Shown: positions 11,149-23,600, counted from the first letter of the stretch. The stretch: 64,000 nucleotides of DNA from Pterobdella sp. o SKG-2022 (GCA_964035795.1 OZ038320.1:5487895-5551894); one strand, 5' to 3'. The notes: a model not told the origin generated them from the letters alone. Numbers and translations: made by a program.

Positions 11149-13586
11149 TAATAATGATAAACTGACAGATTCATCAGAAACGTTGAGGTATTCGTCGTTG
11201 AAGAGGGCAATGAGATCATTGTGGTCGAGGTGCAAGAACTCTTGGCTCATTATTATCTTCTCAAAGTTGTCCTGGTTAATAATGATGATAATGAGAATAA
11301 AAATAAAATGAATTTTGAAAATAACAATAAAAAATAATGAAAATAATAATAGTGGTAATGAAGATAACAAATCTCAAAAAAAAACTAATCAATCTCCAAT
11401 CTCTAGTAGTTTAATAACAAAAAAATCTAAAATACAAAAAAACTATAATAGGAATATTAGCAACAATAATATTTCATTAATAACAAAAAAAACAATAATA
11501 TCAAAAATCATAAAAAACCCAACAACAATAACAATAAAGATACTCACAAGTATATACTGGTGGGCAGACTGGTAAAGGAGGGTGGATCCTTGGGCGTCAG
11601 CAAAATGGCGGATACCAATGCAGTTGGAAGGATGCAACTGCTTCTGCATAAAACTGCTGCAAGCTGTTACTACTGACGACAGCTGTGTGGTAGTTTCGTA
11701 TTGTTGATCGTAAATGCGCCTTGGCTGCCTTCTTGGAATAATATGAATATGTATTGTTGTTGTTATTATCAACATTAGTATTATTACTTCCTTACTTACT
11801 GCTTGATTAGTATCCTTATTATTTTATTTGTTTCTAACAGCTATTTATGAGCCGAAAAGTTATGCTTCAAAGTATTGAAAAAATTTTTTTCTGATGATAA
11901 AAAATCAGTTTTCATTTGGAAAGTTCTAATATATATTTTTCAAGTCCCAAAAACAAAAACAACACTGAAAGTTAATGACAATAAAAATCATCATATTATA
12001 AAAAAAAATTCTCAAATTGGTTTCTATATAGTGCTTTTCCTTATAGTTTCAAACGCATATAGTTGGCAAGCTTTGTCAAGTATGACATTGCTTAAAGTAA
12101 CTCTGTTTTGACGTTCTAAAGCCATTTTAACCAATTAGTTTGAAGTTTTTTTTCAGTTGACACTTTGCCAAAGTGCATGCAAAAAAGATAAACAAAAATA
12201 TAAAAAATAATAAAATGAATAAATAAATAAATGTACTTACGTGTAGAAGGCCAGCTGTAGCCATGAGTGACTCCACATTCTCTGTTGTTATATCAATCTT
12301 TCCTGTGGAAATATGAGCAAAACTTTATTTTTCTCATATAAAAAAAAGCAATTGAGAGGCTAAAAATGTTACCATGGTCAAAATAGTGAACTTGATGAGA
12401 AGTTTAATGATATGATATGGATTTGAAAAAAAATAGTTTATAATTCATAAAGATCAATAACATCTCAAAAATCAACACAAAATTTAGAAGAAAAAAAGAA
12501 AAAAAAAAAGAAACTTAAAAAAGAACAATAAACAAAAACAAACAACATTCAAAAAATCAATAATGATAAAAATGATACTATACCTCAATAATAATACAAA
12601 TGATACTATACCTCAATAATGATTCTAACGATACTAAGCTAACTCACCAACATACATAAACTTGACAAGTTGTATCATGGAGTCTGGCTCAATGTTTTGT
12701 AGCACCACCTGCAATTATAAACCTACATTAAAAATGTGTTTCATTGAAACTACCTTTATTATTATATGATATGTTGTGGAAGAAAATCATTTTGTTGCCT
12801 TCATCATTATATAGAGTATTATATGAAAATTATTTTAATACTTTCATTTGTATATAGAGTACTATAGTTTTTTTTTAATCTTTTTTTCAGAAATAAAAAT
12901 TTTCAAAAAAAACTATAATTTTTAATGAGTAAAACCTAAAATCATTAAGGGAAGTATTATAAAAATAATTTGAATGAATTATTATTTTATTATAGTCAAC
13001 AATTTCTTCATCAGAAGGTCTCTGACTTTCTTAAAATATTCTATTGAGTTATTATTCTAATTTATTACATTTAAGTAATCACTATAATGAATGTACTTCA
13101 ACCACCACTTATGTTAATTACTCTAATAAGCTAATCTATATTATCAATTAACCAATCAAATCATTTAACAAGGATAAAAACATTTAATAGTATCATTACT
13201 TCATTTTGTGTAGCTTCAACCATATCAGTAGAAAACATGGCAGAAAAATAATCAGAAAAAGAACTCAGCACTACTCTATGAGCTGGAATCTTGCTTGTGC
13301 CCACACACAGAACTATATCACAAAACTTTGGAAAGTTTTAAAATTTAATTTTATAAATATTTAATAAGTAAATAAATAAATTAAAATATTTGATTGATTT
13401 TTAGTACAGAATTCGTTGTCAATAATTAATGTTATTGAAAAAATTTCATTTCAAAACTTATTCGAGATTTGAAACATAAATGAAATAAATACAGACTTGT
13501 TGGCTGAGAAAATACTCTTGCATTTTATTCAATAAACTTTCTGCATGAGATTTCTCTTCGAAAATATTTTTTGATGTTTCGTCCAT
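5518..13586 (-). CDS. BTB-BACK-kelch protein, KLHL1/4/5 type, complete in 17 exons
   Basis: A substrate adaptor of the Cullin-3 ubiquitin ligase class; some relatives also bind actin. Exons on the minus strand: 13497-13586, 13200-13325, 12648-12708, 12241-12302, 11548-11682, 11167-11271, 10875-10982, 10642-10781, 10377-10426, 10180-10280, 8892-9015, 7514-7589, 7339-7425, 6787-6999, 6381-6467, 5915-5999, 5518-5610. All junctions are GT-AG and phases agree throughout, giving 580 residues. The BTB domain occupies about residues 15-120 ([14 protein letters not shown]), BACK about 121-260 ([19 protein letters not shown]), and six kelch repeats follow from about 285 ([32 protein letters not shown]). 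The repeat wording is closest to KLHL1, KLHL4 and KLHL5. The long N-terminal tail of the vertebrate proteins is absent, though an upstream exon cannot be excluded. The ATG at 13586 precedes the BTB domain directly. Introns contain LINE debris. Cullin binding is inferred from the family. Confidence 0.93.
7075..7170. repeat. Diverged copy of the short dispersed repeat found at 28.3 and 32.8 kb
   Basis: Within a KLHL intron, the sequence around GTTTAGCCTTATCATAAAAC and GTTAGCAGAAAAA follows the same order of words as the copies at 28272-28521 and 32761-33008, with more substitutions and only the first 100 bases or so kept. Confidence 0.5.
7440..7510. repeat. Impure (TAGA)n microsatellite
   Basis: Tetranucleotide repeats of TAGA, GATA and AATA type fill the short intron between two KLHL kelch exons (7339-7425 and 7514-7589), directly next to the splice sites. 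No coding content. Confidence 0.7.
7685..8655 (-). mobile_element. 3' part of a LINE with restriction-like endonuclease (R2/NeSL/CRE-like group)
   Basis: Read on the minus strand, broken frames give the C-terminal region of a non-LTR retrotransposon polyprotein: a segment with [10 protein letters not shown], a zinc-finger motif ([15 protein letters not shown]), and then the restriction-enzyme-like endonuclease signature [18 protein letters not shown], followed by [12 protein letters not shown] and an ending of the [11 protein letters not shown] type. Stop codons (for example after SMKRL) and frame breaks show it is inactive. The reverse transcriptase is missing, so the copy is 5' truncated. 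It sits in the KLHL intron between exons 8892-9015 and 7514-7589, in the same orientation as the gene. Clade assignment below the REL-endonuclease group is uncertain. Confidence 0.8.
8609..8685. repeat. 30-bp inverted repeat at the 5' break of the LINE copy
   Basis: 8609-8638 and 8656-8685 are reverse complements with one mismatch in 30, separated by 17 bases. The left arm belongs to the LINE reading frame (MLKLVHLHE on the minus strand); the right arm is an inverted copy, followed by AT triplet repeats. This looks like a 5' inversion formed during insertion. Confidence 0.75.
8689..8760. repeat. Imperfect (ATT)n/(AAT)n microsatellite
   Basis: A run of ATT, AAT and ATC triplets directly after the inverted repeat, within the KLHL intron. 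No coding content. Confidence 0.6.
9149..9800 (-). mobile_element. 3' end of a second LINE (endonuclease/reverse transcriptase type)
   Basis: Minus-strand frames give the post-RT C-terminal region common to many animal LINE polyproteins: a segment with [35 protein letters not shown], then [19 protein letters not shown] and a final RVEWRKCIS block. The frame breaks near 9410 and the reverse transcriptase is absent, so this is a dead, 5'-truncated copy. ATT triplets follow its 3' end. It lies in the KLHL intron between exons 10180-10280 and 8892-9015, in gene orientation. Confidence 0.75.
11070..11146. repeat. (TAA)n/(AAT)n microsatellite
   Basis: About 60 bases of nearly pure AAT triplets after a short ACT run, in a KLHL intron just 3' (in gene sense) of exon 11167-11271. 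Confidence 0.85.
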
Positions 13587-14017
13587 TTTTGTAAATAATA
13601 TAAAATACTGAAGCTTTCGAAAACAATGTTTGTTGCAAGCTTTCAGTGAAGAATTTTAATTTTGAAGCTAATTAACTAATTGGAAATTGACTGAAACTAG
13701 GTTGTTTGAAAGGGATTTAAACTAATTAAGAAGACCTATATAACCAAAAATACTTTAAAAAGTGTTAAATTATTTATTTCATATATATATATATATGAAA
13801 TCATATTTTATAACATTAAAAAATTTTCATGTATTTTTTTTAACTTCAAATAAAAACTTGAACTATTTAAAAAATTTATTTTTGGAAATTTAATAAAAGG
13901 ATCATTTTATAAGTATTGAAAAAGACGTATCAAATGAAGTACTTAGTGCAGTTAGAATCACCGGATATTATAATTTACCGTTTTAAGTTTCTTCATTGTA
14001 TTGTGAGTAGTTTAAAA
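13587..14017. promoter_or_regulatory. Shared divergent promoter region between KLHL and the SR protein gene
   Basis: The KLHL start codon (minus, 13586) and the SR protein start codon (plus, 14018) are 431 bp apart, so transcription of both must start in this interval or in undetected upstream exons. It is AT-rich, with an (AT)n run at about 13780-13795. An in-frame ATG for the SR gene lies inside it at 13934. No defined transcription factor site can be claimed. Confidence 0.5.
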
Positions 14018-16952
14018 ATGGCTAATAGGGTTTATATTGGGCGAATACCATATAGAGTACATGAAAGAGATATTGAACGCTTTTTTAGAGGTATCGGAAG
14101 GATACGAGATATAATGCTGAAATCGGGATACTGCTTTGTTGTAAGAATAATGAAATTTTTTGTTTTAAATTAACAAGATAAAACATTTTCATCAAATTAT
14201 ATGTCCAAATGTTTTTCTCTAAAGGAGTTTGATAGTCCTAGAGATGTAGAGGACGCAATTTATGAATGTAATGGCCAAACGCTTTGCGGTGAAAGGTTTG
14301 CATGACGTTTTTCAAATTTTAATCTTTGTAAAGAATCCCAAAGCTTGATATAAATATTTAATACCTATATTAAATCCGTAATTCTACTTACCAAATGGTT
14401 ATTCATCTTTAAAAAATGTATAAACAGAGTGACTGTGGAAGCAGCAAGAGGAACCCCCCATGGGGAAGATTTGAGGAGGGATGCAGAGAGGGGAATTGAT
14501 TACCCTGTCAGATGTCGCAGAGAGTTTGAAAGGTAGCATTGTTTATAACTTATTTGAGTATTAACCAACAAAAAATACTAAATTTAAGCTCAATGGTTTA
14601 AAAGTTTATTAATGCACATAGCTTCATGTTATATTGTGAAACTATCAATTCCATTGTGATTTCCTCGTAAACAGCAGTGATAAACCTGTAATTAATTTTG
14701 TTGATCTTTATCATTTAATGATTAAAAACTGAATCTTGGTCATTGTTATAAATACTTTTGTTCAAAAAAAAGATTTTATTAAGTATTTGCTTCATAAATT
14801 ATAACATTACCATCTTCATGTCATTTAATGATTTTTTGTTCAAGCTCATTGATCATATTACTTGAGTTTTATCATATTCAAGTTAAGTTTTTTAATATAG
14901 ACCAATGCGAATGAGAGGTGATTACAAGCTTTTGGTTGAAAATCTCAGCACAAGAATCAGTTGGCAGGTATAAATTCATTATACAAATTTTAGTCATATT
15001 GACAAATAGAATATTTGATTTAAAATTAATTTAGTCTTTATATTAAGTTTAAATCATAAATTAATTCACTTTCATGTTTTTTTAATTAAATAATTTGATC
15101 TAAAATGATATTTAATTATTTCTTAATTCAAAAAATTTGATTTGTCATAAATTTAAAATAATAAAACTTTATTGATACATTAAAATTTATTTGATTTTAT
15201 AGTAAAAAAAGTAAATTTTGATTAGTACAGTGGTCACTTCTATCATGCAATTAACAAATGGTCAATCAATCGAGCAATCTTTTAGTCAACCAGTCCATAT
15301 TTGCAAGCAAATAGTGACAAGTTTCATTCACATCATCAATAAGTATATCAATCAGCCACCGACACTTGGCCATGCAAGCAAAAAGCTTTCATTTTCAAAC
15401 AAACCAATGGCTATCAGAGAAATTTTGTAGCTCAATCAATTGTTTGAAAAATTCTTCTCTTTTGGTTTGGGCTTTGTCTAAAGTTGTTTAGCTACATGTT
15501 CAAAGCTGATGTCATTATTAGAGCATGTTTGGTTGCAGGAGCTAAAAGAAATAATGGGAAAAGTTGGTGAAGTGGCTTTTGCTGATGCTCACAGGGAGAG
15601 AAGGAATGAAGGGTTTGTGATACTTGTTTATCATTTTATTTGAATGTTTCACATTTCAATTTTGAGATTTTCAATACACTTATTGGTAAGCAAATAAAAT
15701 CTACTTTTCTATAAGTCTAGCCTTATCATGAGGTGTTAGTGAAAATTCAGCCTGTTTAGTTTTTTTGAGACATTGTATGTTTTTGGAACTTAAATGACAT
15801 CAAATTCATGTCATTTTTTTACTTATTATTCCTTTAAACTATCAAGCGTTTTTTAACCTACCTAAGATTGCATCTAAATTTTTGAGATTCAATATAAAAA
15901 AGAATTGTTATCAAATCATGAAAAAAAACTGTTGAATTCCTATTTTGATGGAATAATATACAACCAATTGTTCATATACAATATTATAACTTCAAGTTAT
16001 TAAACAAACATACAGTGTCTCAAAAAAACAAATAATATAATCTATAATAAGAATGAATGCATAAACCAACAGAATAGTGGAATTTGTCAGTAGAGGCGGC
16101 ATGGAAAGAGCCTTGGATAAGTTCCAAGGACTTGAATTGAATGGCAGAAGAATCAAGTTGATCGATGTCACACCTAGCTCTCGTAAAAGAAGGTTTTTAT
16201 TGATTTCTTGAATGTTTTTATTACTCAGATTTTGTGTATTTGCATCTAATTTAACACCTGTGTATACTAACCTTTTTTTAACTAGAGAATAGTAAAACAG
16301 TTTGGGAATGGCTTTATTTTGAGTTTTAATATTTTCCAAGTTGAGTGTTAGTATTGCTGGCAGTCTTAAAAACTACTCTTAAGTACCATTAGTTACTTCA
16401 AGTCATGATATCAAAGACTTCTTTAAATTAAGTTAGCCTTTTTCTGTTTACTTCATTTACTAAAACATCTACAGCAGTATAAACCAGTATGAGTGGGGAA
16501 ATTTTTTGCTAAGTTTAAAACTAATCGGTATTGCCATGTTTTTTAATAATTGCTAATTTTTTATTATTTTTAGTATTAGCCCAACCCTTGGTAAAAGAAA
16601 ACCGGATATTAAAAGGATTTGATTGATGATTGATTTTGTATAAAAAATTTTTATTGATGAATTTCCGTTTTATCAGTTGACTTATAATGCTTTCAGCTAT
16701 TCGCGAAGTAGTTCATCAAGTAGAGCAAGAAGTGAAGAAGAATGGAGAAAGAAGAGACGGAGAAGGAAGTCAGACTCAAATAGGAGTGATCACACTGGAT
16801 CTGATGTGGAAGATGACACAGAGAGTGAGACTGGTAGGCGTAGAAGAGACATCGAAAACGGATATGATAAATTGTTAGACGAGGAAGATGAAAAAGATAG
16901 AAGAAACAGGCATGAAAATGGAACCAGTTCAGGGAAAGAACGTGATGATTAA
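14018..16952 (+). CDS. SR splicing factor, SRSF4/5/6 type, seven exons
   Basis: A nuclear RNA-binding protein of the SR family acting in exon definition. Exons: 14018-14140, 14225-14295, 14428-14532, 14901-14967, 15539-15612, 16073-16192, 16697-16952; all GT-AG with consistent phases, 271 residues. RRM1 (about residues 3-72) shows RNP2 VYIGRI and RNP1 KSGYCFVEF. A basic linker follows, then the second, pseudo-RRM (about 108-185) with SWQELKE, the counterpart of the SWQDLKD signature. The C-terminal RS part is short (SYSRSSSSSRARS plus a basic stretch) and continues into an unusual acidic/basic tail rather than long RS dipeptides. The start is set at MANRVYIG as in the family; an in-frame ATG at 13934 would add 28 residues. 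A polyadenylation signal AATAAA is at 17052-17057. SRSF5 is closest in length. Confidence 0.92.
15690..15775. repeat. Possible diverged copy of the short dispersed repeat
   Basis: In the SR gene intron, the order of words around AAGTCTAGCCTTATCATGAG and GTTAGTGAAAA resembles the repeat copies at 7.1, 28.3 and 32.8 kb. It is strongly diverged and short. Confidence 0.35.
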
Positions 16953-17051
16953 TTAAATGTTTTTATCTTGTGAATTTTGCATCAATTTATTTCATTTTCA
17001 ATACCATATGAACAGTCTCTTATTTATTTATTTTGCAAATATAAATGTCAA

Positions 17052-17057
17052 AATAAA
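17052..17057 (+). other. Polyadenylation signal AATAAA of the SR protein gene
   Basis: Canonical hexamer 100 bases after the SR protein stop codon (16950-16952) and 124 bases before the FEM1 start codon, so it also marks the boundary between the two tightly spaced genes. Confidence 0.6.
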
Positions 17058-17180
17058 TTTTATTGAAATTTTTTGTTTATCAAAAAAATTAATTTAACTA
17101 TTAAATGTTTCTGACAACGTAGCCAACTTACATCCTGAATTGTTGCTAAACACAACCAAATCTGGCTAGTTTACTTTGAA

Positions 17181-20100
17181 ATGGAAGATGGTCCGAGGAA
17201 GGTGTATGATGCTGCTTCTAGTGGAAATTTGAAAACATTAAGATCAATCATTAATTCTTTCGTCAAGTACAATGACAAAAAAATAAGTTCTCCTGCAATA
17301 GTAAACGAATTAATCGACGGAGCTACTCCTCTAATAGCTTCATGTAGAAATGGGCATTTGCCTGTTGTAGTATATTTGGTAGAGTCTTGTCATGCCGATA
17401 TTGAACAAGTAGGTACAGTGGAATTCGACGGAGAAAGTATAGAAGGGGCACCTCCGCTTTGGTGTGCTTCTGCTGCTGGACATTTAGAAATTGTTGAATA
17501 TCTAGTAAAGATAGGCGCTCAAGTTAATAAAACAACCTTTTCCAGCTCAACACCTCTTAGGGCTGCATGTTTTGATGGTCATTTCAGTATTGTTAAATTC
17601 TTGGTTGAAAATGGCGCAGATATTGAATTGGCAAACAAACATGGTCATACTTGTCTCATGATAGCTTGTTTTAAAACCCATATTGACATTGTCATGTATC
17701 TTATCAGCAAGAAAGCAGATGTGAACAGAAAAAGTTTAAAAGGTCAGTTATTTAATTAATGAATAATCTTATTAGTTTTGAATTTCAAAGTAATTCATTC
17801 AATAGAGTTTGTTTTGGATGTTTTTGTGGTATTCAAATGTTGTATGACCATATTTACCAGTATTTAGAGATTATATCTTTTCATTCCATCAAATACTATA
17901 TCTCCATTTACTCAAAATTTGTGTTTACAACACTTAATAAGATATGTTTAATATAATTAAAGTGTTAGTTTATGAATTAAGTGGCAAAAATATAACACAA
18001 AATAAGTTTCAAAAATTTTTGAATACTTTTATGTTATATTCAAACTAATATATTTAATTGTTTATTATAATGACATGGCCTTACATCTCGCACCAGGCAA
18101 CACAGCTCTTCATGACTGTGCCGAGTCAGGTTCATTAGAAATCATGAAACTCCTGCTTAGACACAAGGCTGTGATTGAGAGGGACACATATGGAAATACT
18201 CCACTTCTTGCAGCTGCTACTATAGGTAACTAATAATGGTTAACTTTCTCAATATAGTGTCTTACAGCTAAATTGAAAGAAATACTAAAGACTTGAGCAG
18301 TTTTATTCACTAAGTTTTGCTAATTTTTTATTCTTGTGCTATTTTTACATGTTTAGTTTTTGGTAATTATAATAAACTCATCATCATATTCAACATTAAA
18401 AAAGGCAAACTTTATAGTATAAGTAATTTTTTATAAAATATCTCTTTGTTTGTAAATAAACTGGAAATGATATTTTTAAAAGCTATTTTTTTAATACTTA
18501 AAAAATAGAAAATAGTCAGTGTTTTATACGAAAATAACTCTTGCTGTGATTTTAATTTTTGCTCCAAGTTTTTTAGAAGCTTTTTTCTCAAAAGTCTTTT
18601 TTCTTATATAATTAGGGTTATTAAATTATAATAAACTTTTTTTACTTATTCTCTCATATAGCCAACACATCAATATTATTGGTTTTCTAGTGTGTGGCTA
18701 TTAAATGATTCATATAATGGTTAACATAGTTTTAACCTACGTTTGCATCCCTTAGGTTAATTAATTAGATAGTATTTGTATAATGTATTTTGAAATTTAA
18801 GTAATTATTAATAGATTACTAATGTATTACAACCAGGTTATGATTAAAAAACGCTTTTTTCCTGCAAATAAGCAAAATTTCACTTATATAAGTTAATTGT
18901 TAAAGTCTGCAAGTTTTCAAATAATATTTCATCTAGTACATTGTAAAATGTACGTGAAATAATGATGATGGTTATGATAGTGATGATTGAATGATGATGG
19001 TAATGGTGCTGACGTTTATGATGATGATGATAATGAAAAGTGCGATGATGATGAAATCTTTTTTACCTATTATTCTTAATATTTCCATTTTTTAATCACA
19101 TGGTTACCACACAGGTCACGCACACATAGTTGAATACCTGATCACCCGATCAGTGTTCACAAAGAAAGAAAAGATAGAATCACTAGAGTTATTAGGCGCT
19201 ACATATGTGGATCGTAAAAGGGACCTAATGGGCGCAGCCAGATACTGGGGAATGTCGCTGATTGAATGGAGGGGCAGTGAAATCACATCATACCAAAGCT
19301 ATACAGAACCCGTGAGCGCTTATAATTACGCCGTGGAGTTCAGGACCGAAGAAGATCTTCAGCTGTTGATCAGCGACCCTGATGAAATGAGGATGCAGGC
19401 GTTGTTGTTGAGAGAAAAAATTCTAGGACCTGTTCATCCAGACACGTCTTATTACATACGCTACAGAGGTGCTGTTTACGCAGACTCTGGTGATTTTGTG
19501 AGGTGTATCAGACTATGGAAATATGCTCTTGTGATGCAAAGAAAACATCTTGAACCATTAAGCCAACTAACTCAAAGTAGTTTCTTATCTTTCGCTGAGT
19601 TGTTTTCTTTCATGGCAACCGATCAAGACCGGTTTTTCATCCGTTTAAGTTCCCCCGCGGAATTCTTCAATGATTTACTTGTAATTTTCAACTATTGTAT
19701 ACTTGAAATAAAAAGTGGCAAAGAGTTTTTAGATAAAAATACCACAACTGAAAGTCCCAAAAAAGAAAAAGTTTTATGTTTCAATCGTTATCTGATCATC
19801 GTACTACACATAGCATCACTGGTCATCAAGCACATCAAAGAAAATGACATTGAAGAGAAAGACCTCAAAAAATTCACCACTACATTTGATCAACTCACAG
19901 CCTTAAACATCGCTTCCCTACAGAACAACCAAAACCTTTTGCATATAGCCTGTTCCAAAGAGAACTCATCCGTAGGCAGATACCCCATATGTAATTTTCC
20001 TAACATTTCTCTTCTTTCAATACTCCTCGAGGCTGGTCTCTCGCCAACTAAACCCGACAAAAATGGTTATTTTTCTATTTTAATTAGTTACCCTTTCGAA

Positions 20101-20616
20101 TAATAATTACGTTGTTTTTTGATAATTTAAATAAAATATTAATATTTTAAAAAATTCTATATAATTAAATGCTTCATTTCTTATTTATAATATGTGCTTG
20201 GGCTACGTGGTGAAAGTCTTAGAAATATTAGTTTAATATTTTATGCGTATATATATTATTTTATTTTAAATTCTCTGCGCTTGATAAACAAAGAGTTATA
20301 AACAGGTTTAAGTGGTTATTTTTAATTGAATATTTCAACCATCTACCAAGGCGACACACCTTTGCACCTAGCTTCCAAGTCCCAATCACCAGAAGCCATC
20401 AAGTTTCTATTAAAAAACGGTGCGCATTTGTGCAACAGAAATAACGAAGGAAAGACACCAGCTGATCTACTAACAAATCATCTTATGTGTAACATCACAC
20501 CCATCGTCAAACACACCACACTACAATGTCTAGCCGCCAATGCTATTAAAAAGTATGATTTAATTTATAAAGACGTCATCGCCTCTTCTCTTGAAGCTTT
20601 TGTACAGCTTCATTAA
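17181..20616 (+). CDS. FEM1: FEM1 ankyrin-repeat protein, complete in four exons
   Basis: Substrate receptor of the Cullin-2 ubiquitin ligase; in the family it recognises C-terminal degrons, and the C. elegans member acts in sex determination. Exons: 17181-17742, 18097-18225, 19115-20065, 20351-20616; every junction is phase 1, giving 635 residues, close to vertebrate FEM1B/C. N-terminal ankyrin repeats span about residues 40-240 (TPLRAACFDGH, GHTCLMIACFK). A TPR-like middle follows (ELLGATYVDRKRDL, DPDEMRMQALLLREKILG, DTSYYIRYRGAVYADSG, LLSFAELFSFM-like block). The C-terminal ankyrin pair is at about 540-600, with TPLHLASKS. The ending with FVQLH matches the conserved C terminus. Wording fits FEM1B and FEM1C about equally. 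The donor at 20066 (GTTATT) is weak but phase and homology require it. Confidence 0.95.
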
Positions 20617-23600
20617 TGGAAGTTCTTGACCCACACTTTCTTCAGTTTTGTATTAGATTCTTCAGTTGAGCTTTTCGAGAGTGAACTATTGCAGAGGTAT
20701 TTAGGACATATTAACAAGTATTTCATCACAAAATACAAAGAAATATCTTTTGAATTTGTTGCTTTGTTGTTTCAAACAATTGTTCGGTATAAATTTAATA
20801 TTACTTAGCATGCTTTACAACTATTTCTATAATCATCTGTTCATCGATTGAACTTCCCAGTGACAAGATGTGCTCATAACATTGAAGAATCCTTGTTTTA
20901 CTTCGGTTTTGTACATCTTTTAGTAATTCCCACACATACAAACACACACACACATTCTTCTGAAGAAATTTGTAACCACAAAGTATTTTCTGATGAAAAT
21001 TAAAAACGCTTTTTATTGGTTCAATTTGCCAGTGATTTCTGACATTATCATGTAATCTGCATTATTTCCAAGATTTTAAATTAAATCGTAGAATTTAAAT
21101 ATATTAATGTTATTTTAATTTTTATTTCGAATAAATGAATAATTTAAAAGTTTTTTTGACAAAACTTTTTACCAAAGAAAGTTTTTGGATGAATTTTCTT
21201 TTAAACAATGATATCTCGATAAAATGAGAAAAATGCTTGAGCATTAAATCAAATTTTTAATAATAAAAAATAATCTTTCAATGTTTTGAACTAACTGACT
21301 GAAAAACTTTCGTAAACTTTCCAAACTTTTTTTTAGAAATAACTAAAGATAGAACCACGACACAAAAATGAAGTGTCATAAGAATACCACCCACTAGTTA
21401 AATGACTTGGCGCACCGGTTAAAAGATATACCGGGTCGAGATTTTCTTTATTTTTTCACCAAGCAAGACAAAAAAAAGCTAGATAACATTTATTTCTCTG
21501 GCATAGTACGTTACCACAGGCTAATCACGTTGCCATCCTATTTCCTAATGGAAACTATTCAAGTAAACTTAATAATGAGATTTTAATTATACGTTATATA
21601 TAAACTATATTTCGTAAAAAATAATTTAACATTAATACATGATGTTTTTGAAGAAATATATGAGCTTAAAGGTTAAAGGAAGGGTATTTGATAGTAACTT
21701 TGACATCAAAATTAGAATTATGAAACAATTTGTTAACGTAAATATTAATAAATCCCAATACTTTTTTACTTGAAAAGTTAATCAAGACGTTAGTTTGAAA
21801 AACTTTTCAGATGAATATTTTTTCTAATAATTTCAAACATTGGGTTAAAACCCCCATATTCTGACATAACGGGCTGTAGAATCATATATAATTATAACTT
21901 ACAGTATTAATAGTTTACAATCTTATACGTTAGTTATCTGATGGCGGTATTGAAAATACATCGAAAAGCTTTTTGCTAATAAAAGCTTAGAAATATTATC
22001 GTGTTTTTTAATTCAAATTTTTGAGGCTAATTATTTCCAAAAAGTGTTTGGTGATTTGAATAATTGAATATTATAAGCATTACAATCGACGATAATTTTA
22101 ATATAATAATCAAGATTGCCATATAATTTTTCAGTGGTTGTTATCACAAAGGAAATACTCGTGGAATCTTTGCTGCGTCGTTCAAACTATGGGTGTAATG
22201 CGGAAAAAGTCTTCAAACCCTTTTTGAAACCAGTTAAGTTTTTTGAAATAATGATGAAGTAAGGTAGTTTTGCACAATTGTAGGAAAAACGACCACATAC
22301 GAAGATATGACACCAGATAAAAGCAAGAGTTTACAACGGGTCAAAACCGTTTTCTTGCTTCTAAAATGTCAATTATTGGGCTATTGATTGTACAAAGCTT
22401 ATGAAAAAATAACTTTTTTGTATTTTTTTTACGTAATTTATATATTGAAAACACATAAATTTTTTTTTTGGGAACAACTAGCCTCAAAATTCAGTTTTTA
22501 AATATTTTACCATCCTATGACCAAATTTGGGCATTACTTACAAAGGTGGCAGATTAAAATGCTCAGCTCACAAAAATGATTGCAGTTTCTTTATACAGCA
22601 AAAGTTTATGAATTAGATCCGAGTATTTTTTTGTTTTGTATTTCTTTATATTCATGTATGCATGAAGTATTTATGTATGTTTATCTATGTATTGATAAGT
22701 ATATTTCTATGTATGCACTTATTTGTATACATTTGTGTTTGTAAAGCCATTATGATTTCAATTTTCAAAAATTTTTCATTAATGATTTTATCAATTGCAA
22801 TAACGTTGGACAGATCAATTAACTCATATAAACCCAATGATTTAGGTAAGATAAGTTCCATTTCTTTTTGGAAATCTGAAAATTTTTGCGATAAAAAAGG
22901 TGTTGAGGTTGTATCAATAACCCATTAATGTGTCCATAAATGAATGGAACAAACAAAAAAATCAATTCAACTTGAAACCTATGATCGAACTTTGAAACCT
23001 TTCATTAAAAAATATACTATCTATTTTATGAGTGTAATTAATGAATAATGAATGGTAAATAAACTGAGAAAAGATTCCCTTATCAAAAATTTTAGTTGAT
23101 TTTTCATGAATAAATTTGTTTTTCCAAAAAAAAGTATATTTTGTAGAAGCTATATCATAATACAATTTTAAATTTGATTTTTCTCATGTTCTATTTCCCT
23201 ACCATATAATATATATTCATTTTTCATTTAAACTTTTTATTTATTATTATTATTGTTCAATATTAATATTATTTTTAGTTTAAAATCAGTTTTAATTTTA
23301 TAAAATATTTCACTCCATTCCTTGAAAAAATACATTCAAAAAATATAATGAAAAAATAAGAGAATACTTAAATACTTGCTTTTCTTATCTTTTTCATTTA
23401 AATTCACCTAGACTTAAAGATTTCATTAATTTTACTTTTTTTCATTATATATTGATTTATTTTATGTTAAAATCAATTACTTCAAAATTTCAATCGAAGA
23501 GTTAGTGATTTTGTGTTAACAAATCATAATAGTGATCAAAATGTTAAATATATATGAAATGTTTATACACTTAATATAAGCATATTTAAAATTTTCTTGT

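Noticed and set aside
15218..15430. 70-codon ORF in an SR gene intron
   Set aside because: No family match, no ATG context or splice support, and it sits between two clear exons of the SR gene.
21400..21455. tRNA-like words (TTGGCGCACCGGTTAAAAG and GGGTCGAGAT)
   Set aside because: The A-box to B-box spacing is too short and no cloverleaf can be drawn.
22133..22262. 40-codon open segment after an acceptor-like site
   Set aside because: No start, no donor, no partner exon and no family match.
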